Shown: positions 16,432 through 23,851 of the stretch, one piece after another
Numbering within the stretch: the first letter of the stretch is position 1
Layout: every line of letters begins with the position of its first letter
Source of the DNA: Pseudomonadota bacterium
GTDB lineage: Bacteria > Pseudomonadota > Alphaproteobacteria > Acetobacterales > Acetobacteraceae
Assembly (NCBI GenBank): GCA_021851785.1
Contig: JAJZBV010000011.1
Location: 1-64,000 of the forward strand
DNA length: 64,000 nucleotides
Direction of reading: 5' to 3'
Notes under the pieces: generated by a model
The model's input: the letters and a program-made list of their open reading frames with translations, nothing else
What the model was told of the DNA's origin: nothing
Database searches by the model: none
Made by a program: the position numbers and the translations under genes

Positions 16432-17020
16432 GGACGGCAAACTCCTTGCCTGGGCCTTCCGGGTCAAGCCCTGGCGACGGGGTCGGCTGCCGGCGCTCTG
16501 GCTGTTCAGCGATCCGGCGCGACTCCCCGACCCGCGCGCCGCGATCCTCTGTCTCCCGCGCGGCCGGGCCGGGGTCGTGCTGCGTGGTGCCGCGTCCGAA
16601 CTCGCGCGCGCCACGGCGCGGCTCTGCCGGGCGCGGCGGATCGCGCTCGCCATCGCCGGCGATTGGCGGCTCGCCTGGCATCTCCAGGCCGGGCTGCATC
16701 TCCCCTCTCGCCACGCACGGTGGCGCGGCAGGGGGAGGCCGCGTTTCCTGACCGCCGCCGCGCATTCGGCGGCGGAATTGCGGCGGGCACGCAGGATCGG
16801 CGCGCAACTCGTCTTCCTCTCTCCGGTTTTCCCGACCGCGAGCCATCCCGGCGCGGCGGCGCTCGGCGTTTTGCGCTGGGTGGCGCTGGCATCGCGTGTC
16901 CGCCTCGCGGTCGCCGCGCTCGGCGGCCTCGATGGCCGTCGCGCGCGCCGTCTGCCGCGCCGGCACTGCGCCGGCCTCGCCGCGATCACGGCGCTTGGCG
17001 GCGCCCCGCCGAACGGCTAG
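16430..17020 (+). CDS. Thiamine phosphate synthase-like (ThiE/TenI family) protein
   Basis: 196 residues if the ATG at 16430 is used. It has a TIM-barrel layout with short strands L-P-A-L-W-L-F-S-D-P, A-I-L-C-L-P-R, I-A-L-A-I-A-G-D and L-V-F-L-S-P-V-F-P-T-A-S-H-P. The last is the ThiE/TenI phosphate-loop neighbourhood. ThiE joins HMP-PP and thiazole phosphate. Here G-D-W-R-L-A replaces the usual N-D-R and the protein is short and Arg/Ala-rich, so it may be a divergent TenI-like protein rather than an active synthase. The start is ambiguous because it shares the CATG with yggS. Confidence 0.72.
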   Translation: MDGKLLAWAFRVKPWRRGRLPALWLFSDPARLPDPRAAILCLPRGRAGVVLRGAASELARATARLCRARRIALAIAGDWRLAWHLQAGLHLPSRHARWRGRGRPRFLTAAAHSAAELRRARRIGAQLVFLSPVFPTASHPGAAALGVLRWVALASRVRLAVAALGGLDGRRARRLPRRHCAGLAAITALGGAPPNG

Positions 17021-17029
17021 AGAGCGCTC

Positions 17030-17584
17030 ATGCCGCCATCGTCGCGCCCGCATCTCCTCGCTTCCCGCCTCGCCCCCACGGCGTTTGCCCCCACCGCGTT
17101 TGCCCCCACGGCGTTTGCTCTGGCGCTCGCCGTCACGCTCGCCGGCTGCGCGAGCAAGGCGGACAAGAACCCGCCGAGCGATCCCGGCCTCGGCGCCAAC
17201 GCCGCCGGCGCGACCGCGAAGGGCGGGCCCAATCCCAACGCCGGGGTCGGCGTCAACGCCTATCTCTGGCGCGGCGCCCTCGATATCCTGTCCTTCATGC
17301 CGCTCGCCTCGGAAGATCCGTTCGGCGGCGTCATCATGACCGATTGGTACCAGCCCACCCCTTCGGCCAATGAGCGCTTCCGCGCCACCGCCTATATCCT
17401 TGGCCGCCAGATGCGCGCCGATGCCATCCGCGTCACCCTCTTCCGTCAGGTGCAGCAGAACGGCCAATGGGTCGATGCGCCGGTGAGCAAGATCACGGTC
17501 GGCGAGCTGGAGAGCAAGGTGCTTGCCCGGGCCCGCGAGTTGCGCACCCACGACCTCGCCCACGGCGCTACCGAGTCTTATTGA
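17030..17584 (+). CDS. DUF3576 family lipoprotein
   Basis: 184 residues. The N-terminus is a lipoprotein signal with lipobox L-A-G-C (Cys at about 41). After a Gly/Asn-rich linker the conserved domain reads A-Y-L-W-R-G-A-L-D-I-L-S-F-M-P, F-G-G-V-I-M-T-D-W-Y and ends I-T-V-G-E-L-E-S-K-V-L-A-R-A-R-E-L-R. DUF3576 proteins are widespread in alphaproteobacteria, often beside leucyl-tRNA synthetase and LPS-assembly genes; the function is not established. The signal contains three 15-base repeats (17072-17116) encoding A-F-A-P-T units, which lengthen the leader without disturbing the frame. Confidence 0.85.
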   Translation: MPPSSRPHLLASRLAPTAFAPTAFAPTAFALALAVTLAGCASKADKNPPSDPGLGANAAGATAKGGPNPNAGVGVNAYLWRGALDILSFMPLASEDPFGGVIMTDWYQPTPSANERFRATAYILGRQMRADAIRVTLFRQVQQNGQWVDAPVSKITVGELESKVLARARELRTHDLAHGATESY

Positions 17585-17705
17585 TTAGGCGCAACCAATC
17601 TATCTGGTCGAACGATCCCAGCGGAACATTTCGTTGGAACTCCGCGGTTTGCGCCGTCATTCTCTGGCCAACGCCGGCGAGTCCGCCGGAGGATCGGAGA
17701 AGGCC

Positions 17706-18701
17706 ATGAAGAACCAACCACACCCGACGAACAAACTGGCACAACGGCGGCGCGCGGGATTGACCGCCCTTGCCGCCCTCGCCCTGCTCGCCGCCCCTCG
17801 CCCGACGCCGGCCGCGGCGGCGACGCTCTATCCGCCCTGGCAGAACGGCGCCAATGACGATGCAACCAAGCGGGGCTTCGAATTCACCGTCCCGGAAGTG
17901 GACAATCTCGCCGATTTCCATGGCGACCCGATGACCGCCAAGCTCTCGCTCTATGTCGGGGGCAATTATTTCTTCGCCATGGCGCCGCTGGTCGCCGCGT
18001 TCGAGACCGCGCATCCCGACCTCAAGGGACGCATCTATTACGAGACCATCCCGCCCGGCATGCTGGTCAAGCAGATCGAGGCCGGCGGCACCATCACCTC
18101 GGGCAACATGACCTGGACGGTGCCGGCGGATGCCTATTTCGCCGGGTTCAAGAAAATCCAGGCCCTGATCAAGGATGGGCATCTCGTCGGCCCGGCGGTG
18201 CCCTATGCCACCAACCAGCTCGCGATCATGGTGCCCAAGGGCAATCCCGGCCATATCACCAGCCTTGCCGATCTCGGCCGGCCCGATACGCGGCTCGTCA
18301 TGCCCAATCCGGAATTCGAGGGCATCGCGCGGCAGATCAAGGCAGCGCTGGAGAAGGCCGGCGGCAAAGCGCTCGCCGAGCGTGTCTATGGCGCCAAGGT
18401 CGCGGACGGAACCACGCTGCTCACCCATATCCACCATCGCGAGACGCCGCTCTGGCTGATGGAGGGCAAGGCGGTCGCCGGCGTCACCTGGCAATCGGAG
18501 GCGATGTTCCAGGAGCAGGCCGGCCACCCGATCGCAACCATCGCCATCCCGCCGGCGCAAAACGTCACCGCGATCTATGCCGGCGCCCTGGTCAAGGGCG
18601 CGCCGCACTCGGACGCCGCCCGCGCCTGGCTCGAATTCATCCGCTCGCCCGAAGCGCTGGCGATTTTCGCGCGCTACGGTTTCAAGCCGTATAAAGAATA
18701 A
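17706..18701 (+). CDS. Orphan periplasmic solute-binding protein (ModA-like), paired with DoxDA
   Basis: 331 residues with a Sec signal (R-R-R near residue 16, hydrophobic 18-32, A-A-A-A cleavage zone). The mature part fits family 1 extracellular solute-binding proteins: L-S-L-Y-V-G-G-N-Y-F-F-A-M-A-P-L-V, T-N-Q-L-A-I-M-V-P-K-G-N-P, and a late A-R-A-W-L-E-F-I-R-S-P-E-A-L. That arrangement resembles molybdate, tungstate or sulfate binders. There is no ABC permease or ATPase nearby. Instead it precedes doxDA by 25 bases, so a role in capturing or sensing a sulfur oxyanion is a fair inference. CGGAGAAGG precedes the ATG at 17706. Confidence 0.78.
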   Translation: MKNQPHPTNKLAQRRRAGLTALAALALLAAPRPTPAAAATLYPPWQNGANDDATKRGFEFTVPEVDNLADFHGDPMTAKLSLYVGGNYFFAMAPLVAAFETAHPDLKGRIYYETIPPGMLVKQIEAGGTITSGNMTWTVPADAYFAGFKKIQALIKDGHLVGPAVPYATNQLAIMVPKGNPGHITSLADLGRPDTRLVMPNPEFEGIARQIKAALEKAGGKALAERVYGAKVADGTTLLTHIHHRETPLWLMEGKAVAGVTWQSEAMFQEQAGHPIATIAIPPAQNVTAIYAGALVKGAPHSDAARAWLEFIRSPEALAIFARYGFKPYKE

Positions 18702-18726
18702 TACGGACAGGCAAGGAGGATCTCCC

Positions 18727-19827
18727 ATGTCCACGACCACGCTCAAACCCGGCTATCCCGGCCTCGCTGCGCCGCTCGCCGATGCCGGCTGGCAGATCGC
18801 CGGACTCGCGCTGCTCCCGGTCCGCATCATCCAGGGCTTCATCTACTGGGGCGGCGGCTCGCGGCGCTTCATCTATGCCCCCTCCAAGCTCGACGCCTGG
18901 GGCGGGCATAGCTGGATGGCGCATAAATTCCACACCGCCATGCCCGGGGCGCTCCTTGGCCTCGACAAAGTGATCGGCTTCCTCCTCCAGCATTTCGTCC
19001 TGCTCTACACCTCGGTGATCCTGTTCAGCGCCGCCGAGCTGATCGCCGGCCTCTTTCTCATCCTCGGTCTCTACACCCGCGCCAGCGCCCTGGTGTCGAT
19101 CGGCTTCTCGGTGGTGCTGATGCTGATGTTCGGCTGGCAGGGCGCGACCTGCATCGACGAATGGACGATGGCCGCCGCCAACCTCGCCATGGGCGGAACC
19201 CTGCTGCTCGCCGGCGGCGGCGCTTATGCCCTCGACAATGTCCGCCTCGGCCGCAACCCGGCGCTCGCCGGGCGGAAGCTGTTCCGCTGGCTCTCGGGCA
19301 GCCTGCCGCTGCCGCTCGCTGAGCGGCGCTTCCGCACCCTCGCCCTCGCCGTCCTCGCCTTCGTCGCCGCTTTCGATATCGGCACCTACAGCTATTATCG
19401 CGGCTCGGTGCTGACCCCGTTCCATGGCGGCCCGGTCAGCCCGACCAAGCACCACGTCACCATGACCGCGGGTGTGCTCGGCGCCGATGGCAGCGTGCGT
19501 TTCCACGCCTATCTCGACGCCGGCACGCCGGAAGCGCCGTCCCATATCGTCGATGCCGCGCTGCTTGCCGCGGGCTCCGGCGACGTGATCGCGCATTGGG
19601 ATACCAAGACCCTGACGACGCTGCCGAAAACCGCGATCGTCAACGACTTCGCCTATCAGCAGTTCAAGCCCGGCCCGTTCGGCATCGTCGCCGGCGTCGG
19701 CGCGATGGCAACCATCACGCTCCCGCCCGCGCAAGGCGCCGCCCCGCTCCCCAGCGCCGGCACCGTGCTGCGGCTGACCAGCGCCAATAACCACGTTTTC
19801 ACCCTGGCGCTCCAGCCCGCGCATTAA
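18727..19827 (+). CDS. doxDA: Thiosulfate:quinone oxidoreductase, DoxD-DoxA fusion
   Basis: 366 residues. Residues 20-190 are the four-helix DoxD membrane domain (P-V-R-I-I-Q-G-F-I-Y-W-G-G-G-S-R-R at the first helix; L-I-A-G-L-F-L-I-L-G-L-Y-T-R). One more helix near 205-225 leads into the DoxA part (T-Y-S-Y-Y-R-G-S-V-L-T-P-F and a beta-rich extracytoplasmic domain to the end). In Acidianus the two are separate subunits that oxidise thiosulfate to tetrathionate and reduce membrane quinone. Fused forms are known in acidophilic bacteria. AAGGAGG precedes the ATG by 9 bases. This implies some capacity for sulfur-compound oxidation feeding the quinone pool. Confidence 0.85.
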   Translation: MSTTTLKPGYPGLAAPLADAGWQIAGLALLPVRIIQGFIYWGGGSRRFIYAPSKLDAWGGHSWMAHKFHTAMPGALLGLDKVIGFLLQHFVLLYTSVILFSAAELIAGLFLILGLYTRASALVSIGFSVVLMLMFGWQGATCIDEWTMAAANLAMGGTLLLAGGGAYALDNVRLGRNPALAGRKLFRWLSGSLPLPLAERRFRTLALAVLAFVAAFDIGTYSYYRGSVLTPFHGGPVSPTKHHVTMTAGVLGADGSVRFHAYLDAGTPEAPSHIVDAALLAAGSGDVIAHWDTKTLTTLPKTAIVNDFAYQQFKPGPFGIVAGVGAMATITLPPAQGAAPLPSAGTVLRLTSANNHVFTLALQPAH

Positions 19828-19914
19828 CGCCACATCACGGCGTCGCCCGGTTCCCGAAGGGGGACCGGGCGCCTATATTGGGGCAAAGGCGGCAGGGGGC
19901 CAAAAAGGAGGCGT

Positions 19915-19958
19915 GTTCTTTTTTTGAAAAAAAGAACCAAAAAACTTTTATCTGTTGG
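19915..19958. repeat. Poly-T/poly-A hairpin repeat, copy 2 (left arm of an inverted pair)
   Basis: GTTCTTTTTTT (19915-19925) and AAAAAAAGAAC (19927-19937) form a perfect 11-bp palindrome around one G. The tail 19938-19958, CAAAAAACTTTTATCTGTTGG, continues the repeat. Its reverse complement is nearly the same as 22024-22066 (one substitution plus a change of arm length). It lies between doxDA and cobW, where it may act as a terminator. Confidence 0.85.
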
Positions 19959-20008
19959 ACAGCGCCTGCGGCGCTATTGGCGATGTTCGTGTGGCATGGA
20001 GTGACGTG

Positions 20009-20989
20009 ATGGCGGAGACTCAACAAGTGCCGGTGACCGTGCTCACCGGCTATCTCGGCGCCGGCAAGACGACGCTGCTCAACCGGATTCTGACCGAGAA
20101 CCACGGCAAGCGCTATGCCGTGGTGGTCAACGAATTCGGCGAACTCGGCGTCGATAACGATCTCGTCGTCGATACCGACGAGGAAGTGTTCGAGATGAAC
20201 AACGGCTGCATCTGCTGCACCGTGCGCGGCGACCTCATCCGCATCCTCGGCGGGCTGATGAAGCGGCGCGACAAATTCGACGGTATTCTGATCGAGACCA
20301 CGGGTCTTGCCGATCCCGCCCCGGTCGCGCAGACGTTTTTCGTCGACGAATTGGTGCGCGAAAAAACCCGGCTGGACGCCATCGTCACCGTGGTCGATGC
20401 GAAGAACCTCGCGGCGCGGCTCGCCGACAGCCCCGAGGCGAGCGAACAGATCGCCTTCGCCGATGTCATCGTGCTCAACAAAATGGACCTGGTGTCGGAC
20501 GCGGAAGCGGCGGCGCTGGAAGAGCGCATCCGCAAGATCAACCGCTTCGCGCGCATCCATCGCGCGACCCGCGCCGGTGTCGCCATCGCCGATCTCCTCG
20601 ATCAGGGCGCCTTCGATCTCAGCCGCGTGCTCGAACGTCAGCCGGATTTCCTCGAAGACGACAGCCACAGCCATAACGAGGACGTCGCCAGCATGAGCTT
20701 CGCGGCGGAACATCCGATCGATCCCGAGAAATTCAACGCCTGGATCAGCGCCCTCCTCGCAGCCCAGGGCCAGGACATCCTCCGCACCAAGGGAATTTTG
20801 CACTATGCCGGCGAGGCTAGGCGCTTCGCTTTCCAGGCCGTTCACATGATGGCCGATGGGGATTTCATCGGCCCCTGGCCGGCGGGCGCGAAGCCGGCCT
20901 CGAAGCTGGTCTTCATCGGCCGCAACCTCAACCGCCCGCAGCTCCGCCGCGGTTTCCTCGCCTGTCAGGTCGAGCCGGCGGCGGCATGA
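20009..20989 (+). CDS. CobW/ZNG1-family GTP-binding metallochaperone
   Basis: 326 residues from the ATG at 20009. Walker A G-Y-L-G-A-G-K-T-T-L lies at residues 12-21. The metal-binding C-I-C-C is near residue 68, with E-T-T-G-L-A-D-P and the GTPase N-K-M-D later. The CobW C-terminal domain carries R-T-K-G-I-L-H-Y. A short His-rich loop (D-D-S-H-S-H-N-E-D) separates the halves. Members insert or deliver Zn2+ or Co2+. The stop overlaps the next gene as ATGA. CobG is also in the window but 12 kb away; the C-I-C-C/His loop layout favours a zinc chaperone over cobalamin synthesis. Confidence 0.9.
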   Translation: MAETQQVPVTVLTGYLGAGKTTLLNRILTENHGKRYAVVVNEFGELGVDNDLVVDTDEEVFEMNNGCICCTVRGDLIRILGGLMKRRDKFDGILIETTGLADPAPVAQTFFVDELVREKTRLDAIVTVVDAKNLAARLADSPEASEQIAFADVIVLNKMDLVSDAEAAALEERIRKINRFARIHRATRAGVAIADLLDQGAFDLSRVLERQPDFLEDDSHSHNEDVASMSFAAEHPIDPEKFNAWISALLAAQGQDILRTKGILHYAGEARRFAFQAVHMMADGDFIGPWPAGAKPASKLVFIGRNLNRPQLRRGFLACQVEPAAA

Positions 20990-22011
20990 GCGGCCTCGGC
21001 GAGGCCGACCGGCTGCTCCGCGAGCGCGGGATCAGCGAGCATTTCGGCGCCTTCGTCGCCGCCGCCGCCTGGACGCGAGACGGCAGCGTTTGCGCCTGCG
21101 CGCTCGGCGATGGCACGCTCGCCCTCGCTGACGCCGCCGGTTTCCGGCGCGTCGCCGCGCATGATGGCGCGGCGCTGGCGCTCGCTCCCGATCTCGGACC
21201 GGCGGGCTTTCTCTCCGGCGGCGATGACGGGCGTTTTCTCGCCGTCGCGGCGACGGGCGAAATTACCGAGATCGCGCGTTTCGGCCTGAAATGGGTCGAG
21301 CATGTCGCGAGCCACGCGGGCGGCTGCCGCGCCGCCGCGGTCGGCAAAAAACTCCATCTCTTCGATCAAACCGGGCGGGCGCAAAAACAGCTCGATCATC
21401 CTTCGGCGGTCACCGGGCTCGCTTTCGATGCCAAAGGCAAGCGCGTTGCCGCCGCGCATTACAACGGCGTCAGCCTGTGGTTCGTCGCCTCGAAATCGGA
21501 CAATCCGCGCCGGCTGGAGTGGAAGGGAAGCCACATCGCGCTCGCCTGGTCGCCGGACAATGATGCGGTGGTGACGGCGATGCAGGAGAACGCGCTCCAT
21601 GGCTGGCGGCTCGGGAGCGGCGAGCATATGCGCATGAGCGGCTATCCGGCCAAGACGCAATCGCTCTCTTTCAGCCGCGGCGGCAAATTTCTTGCGACCA
21701 GCGGCGCCGAGACGGTGGTGCTGTGGCCATTCACCGGCGGCGGGCCGACCGGCAAGCCGCCGGTCGAGCTTGCCGGCGGCGATGGCGTGCTTTGCACGCG
21801 CGTCGCCTGCCACCCCGAGCACGACGCGGTCGCCGCCGGTTTCGCCGATGGCCTCGTCGTGCTCGCCGACATCTCCTCCGAGCGCATCCTGCCGGTCGCG
21901 GCGCCAGGGCGCGGCGCGGTTTCGGCGCTCGCCTGGAGCGCGGATGGCGCCAATCTCGTCTTCGGGACGGAAACCGGCTTCGCCGCCCGCGTCGATTTCA
22001 CGAAACGCTAG
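20986..22011 (+). CDS. WD40 repeat protein coupled to the CobW-type GTPase
   Basis: 341 residues with six or seven degenerate WD40 blades: A-A-A-W-T-R-D-G-S-V-C-A-C, G-L-A-F-D-A-K-G-K-R-V-A-A, A-L-A-W-S-P-D-N-D-A-V-V, L-S-F-S-R-G-G-K-F-L-A-T and A-L-A-W-S-A-D-G-A-N-L. There is no signal peptide, so it is cytoplasmic. Its ATG overlaps the cobW TGA. The CobW-WD40 pairing recurs in alphaproteobacteria, which suggests the propeller is a partner or client scaffold for the metallochaperone. It is unrelated to the membrane-anchored WD40 gene at the start of the window. Confidence 0.85.
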   Translation: MSGLGEADRLLRERGISEHFGAFVAAAAWTRDGSVCACALGDGTLALADAAGFRRVAAHDGAALALAPDLGPAGFLSGGDDGRFLAVAATGEITEIARFGLKWVEHVASHAGGCRAAAVGKKLHLFDQTGRAQKQLDHPSAVTGLAFDAKGKRVAAAHYNGVSLWFVASKSDNPRRLEWKGSHIALAWSPDNDAVVTAMQENALHGWRLGSGEHMRMSGYPAKTQSLSFSRGGKFLATSGAETVVLWPFTGGGPTGKPPVELAGGDGVLCTRVACHPEHDAVAAGFADGLVVLADISSERILPVAAPGRGAVSALAWSADGANLVFGTETGFAARVDFTKR

Positions 22012-22023
22012 ATCGGCACTGCC

Positions 22024-22066
22024 CCAACGGATAAAAGTTTTTTGGTTCTTTTTTCCAAAAAAGAAC
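22024..22066. repeat. Poly-T/poly-A hairpin repeat, copy 3 (right arm of an inverted pair)
   Basis: CCAACGGATAAAAG, a T run, then GTTCTTTTTT (22045-22054) and AAAAAAGAAC (22057-22066) separated by CC. It is the inverted counterpart of 19915-19958, so the two face each other across cobW and the WD40 gene. Here it follows the WD40 stop by 12 bases and can form a terminator hairpin. Confidence 0.85.
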
Positions 22067-22093
22067 AACTTCCATTCAATCCGGAGAGCCATC

Positions 22094-22912
22094 ATGGAAA
22101 AAATCACCATCGGCGACTTGCGCATGGACCGGCTCGGCCTCGGCACCTTCCGGCTCACCGGCGAGGCCTGCCGCGCCGCCGTCGCGCAGGCCCTCGCTCT
22201 CGGCTATCGCCATATCGACACCGCCGAGATGTATGGCAACGAAGCTGAAATCGGCGCGGCGATCGCCGAATCCGGCGTCCCGCGCGGCGATCTCCATGTC
22301 ACCAGCAAGGTGTGGTGGGAGCATCTGACCCCGGACGGCATCCGCCGCGCCGCCGCGGCGTCCTTGCGCGCGCTCCGGCTCGATCATCTCGATCTTTACC
22401 TGATCCACTGGCCGGCGCCGGGGATGGATCTGCCGGCGGCGCTGGACGCGATGACACGGCTTCGCGAGGAGGGGCTCACGCGCGCGATTGGCGTCTCCAA
22501 TTTCCCGACCGCGCTGCTCCGCCAGGCGGTGGAGGAGGTGCGGGCGCCGATCGTCTGCAACCAGATCGAATACCATGTGCTGCTCGACCAGTCGGCGGTG
22601 CTGTCCTATGCCCGCGCCCATGGGCTGTTCGTCACCGCTTATTGCCCGCTCGCCCAGGGCGCCCTCGCCGAACACCCGACACTCGCCGAGATTGCCCGGA
22701 AACACGGCGCGAGCCCGGCCCAGATCGCCCTCAAATGGCTGCTCGATCAGCCGGGGGTCGCGGCGATCCCGAAAGCCGGACGGCGCGAGAGCCAGGAAGC
22801 CAATCTCGCCGCCTGGAAGATCGCGCTCGATGATGACGACCGCGCCCGGATCAAGGCGCTGCCCAAAAACCAGCGCCGCGTCACCCCGCCTTTCGCGCCC
22901 GCTTGGGATTAG
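22094..22912 (+). CDS. Aldo/keto reductase
   Basis: 272 residues. The catalytic tetrad is visible in order: Asp and Tyr in H-I-D-T-A-E-M-Y-G-N-E, Lys in T-S-K-V-W-W and His in Y-L-I-H-W-P. The NADP(H)-binding I-P-K-A-G-R-R-E-S is near residue 235. It resembles the DkgA/DkgB group that reduces 2,5-diketo-gluconate, methylglyoxal and similar carbonyls. CGGAGAG lies just before the ATG at 22094. Its stop codon lies within the first copy of a 14-base repeat. Confidence 0.93.
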   Translation: MEKITIGDLRMDRLGLGTFRLTGEACRAAVAQALALGYRHIDTAEMYGNEAEIGAAIAESGVPRGDLHVTSKVWWEHLTPDGIRRAAAASLRALRLDHLDLYLIHWPAPGMDLPAALDAMTRLREEGLTRAIGVSNFPTALLRQAVEEVRAPIVCNQIEYHVLLDQSAVLSYARAHGLFVTAYCPLAQGALAEHPTLAEIARKHGASPAQIALKWLLDQPGVAAIPKAGRRESQEANLAAWKIALDDDDRARIKALPKNQRRVTPPFAPAWD

Positions 22913-22937
22913 GCCCCTATTGCGATTAGGCCCCTAT
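22907..22937. repeat. Tandem 14-base repeat spanning two convergent stop codons
   Basis: GATTAGGCCCCTAT occurs at 22907-22920 and 22924-22937. The first copy supplies the TAG of the aldo/keto reductase (plus strand). The second supplies, on the minus strand, the TAG of the deacetylase pseudogene. A short duplication therefore created the intergenic spacer. Confidence 0.85.
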
Positions 22938-23816
22938 CCCGGCCGGCCGTTCGCGCCCGTCTCCCACCATTTCAGGATGTCGAGGCCATTCCAATGCAAA
23001 ACGCCCTCGTGGCGATTGATATGGGCATAGACTTCCTCGAGATAGCGGATGCGATGGGGCTGGCCTGAAATATAGGGGTGGATCGCGATCGCCATGAATT
23101 TCGGGCGCTCGGCCCCTTCGGCGTAGAGGCGGTCGAAACTGTCCTGGCAGCGCTTCAGCCAATAGGGCGATTCGTGGTGCTGGACGATCATCGTCGGGAT
23201 GTCGTTCAGTTCCACCGTGTAGGGCAGCGTGACCAGCTTGCCATTGCGGGTCTGGATCTCCGTCGGCTCGTCATCATAGACCCAATACGCCGATATAGCG
23301 GATGCCGGCCTCGGCCAGGAGATCGGGGGTCTCGGCGGTCTCGGTGAGGCCGGGGCCGAGCCAGCCGACCGGCCGCGTTCCCGTGAATGCCTCGATTTTA
23401 TCGAGGCTTCCGCGGATCATCCCGGCCTGGCCCTCGATCTTGTGGATCGGGATCTGATCCCAGGCATGGCCCATGAACTCCCACCCGGCATCGCGCGCCG
23501 CCGCCGCGACGCGCGGATAATCCTCGCAGACGCGAGCGTTGATCGAGAGCGTCGGGCGGATGCCGAGGGCCGCGAACAGGCGAAAGAAACGCCAGACACC
23601 GACCCGCATGCCGTATTCGTGCCAGGTTCAGTTGGGCACATCGGGCAGCAGCACCTGCCCGGTCGGCGCCGGCAGAATCTGGCGCGCCATCGGCCGGCCG
23701 ATGTCCCAGACCTCGAGATTGACGATGGTCCAGATGACGACCCTGGCATTGCCGGGCAATCTGATCGGCGGCCGGTCGACGATCGCCGAATAGGCGGTGC
23801 GCTCGCGCGGGATCAT
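22934..23816 (-). pseudogene. Polysaccharide deacetylase family protein (PuuE/allantoinase-like), broken by a stop and a frameshift
   Basis: Three minus-strand pieces add up to one protein of about 294 residues starting M-I-P-R-E-R-T at 23816. The first piece ends at D-V-P-N followed by TGA near 23629 where the family has Trp (TGG), then T-W-H-E-Y-G-M-R-V continues in the same frame. The second break is near 23285: Y-I-G-V-L-G-L then stop. Deleting one T restores D-W-V-Y-D-D-E-P-T-E-I. The NodB-like core H-A-W-D-Q-I-P and the tail H-P-Y-I-S-G-Q-P-H-R are intact. Two independent lesions make an expressed full-length enzyme unlikely. It is cotranscribed with the amidohydrolase. Confidence 0.88.
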
Positions 23817-23851
23817 GGGGCTCTCCTCTGCTTGCCGGGACGCGGCGGCGC

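Noticed and set aside
17583-17598. TTGATTAGGCGCAACC as an FNR box upstream of the solute-binding protein
   Set aside because: Only the left half matches; the right half lacks ATCAA.
23628-23632. UGA read as an amino acid in the deacetylase gene
   Set aside because: The position is a conserved Trp, UGA is used as a stop elsewhere in the window (for example cobW), and a separate frameshift also breaks the gene.
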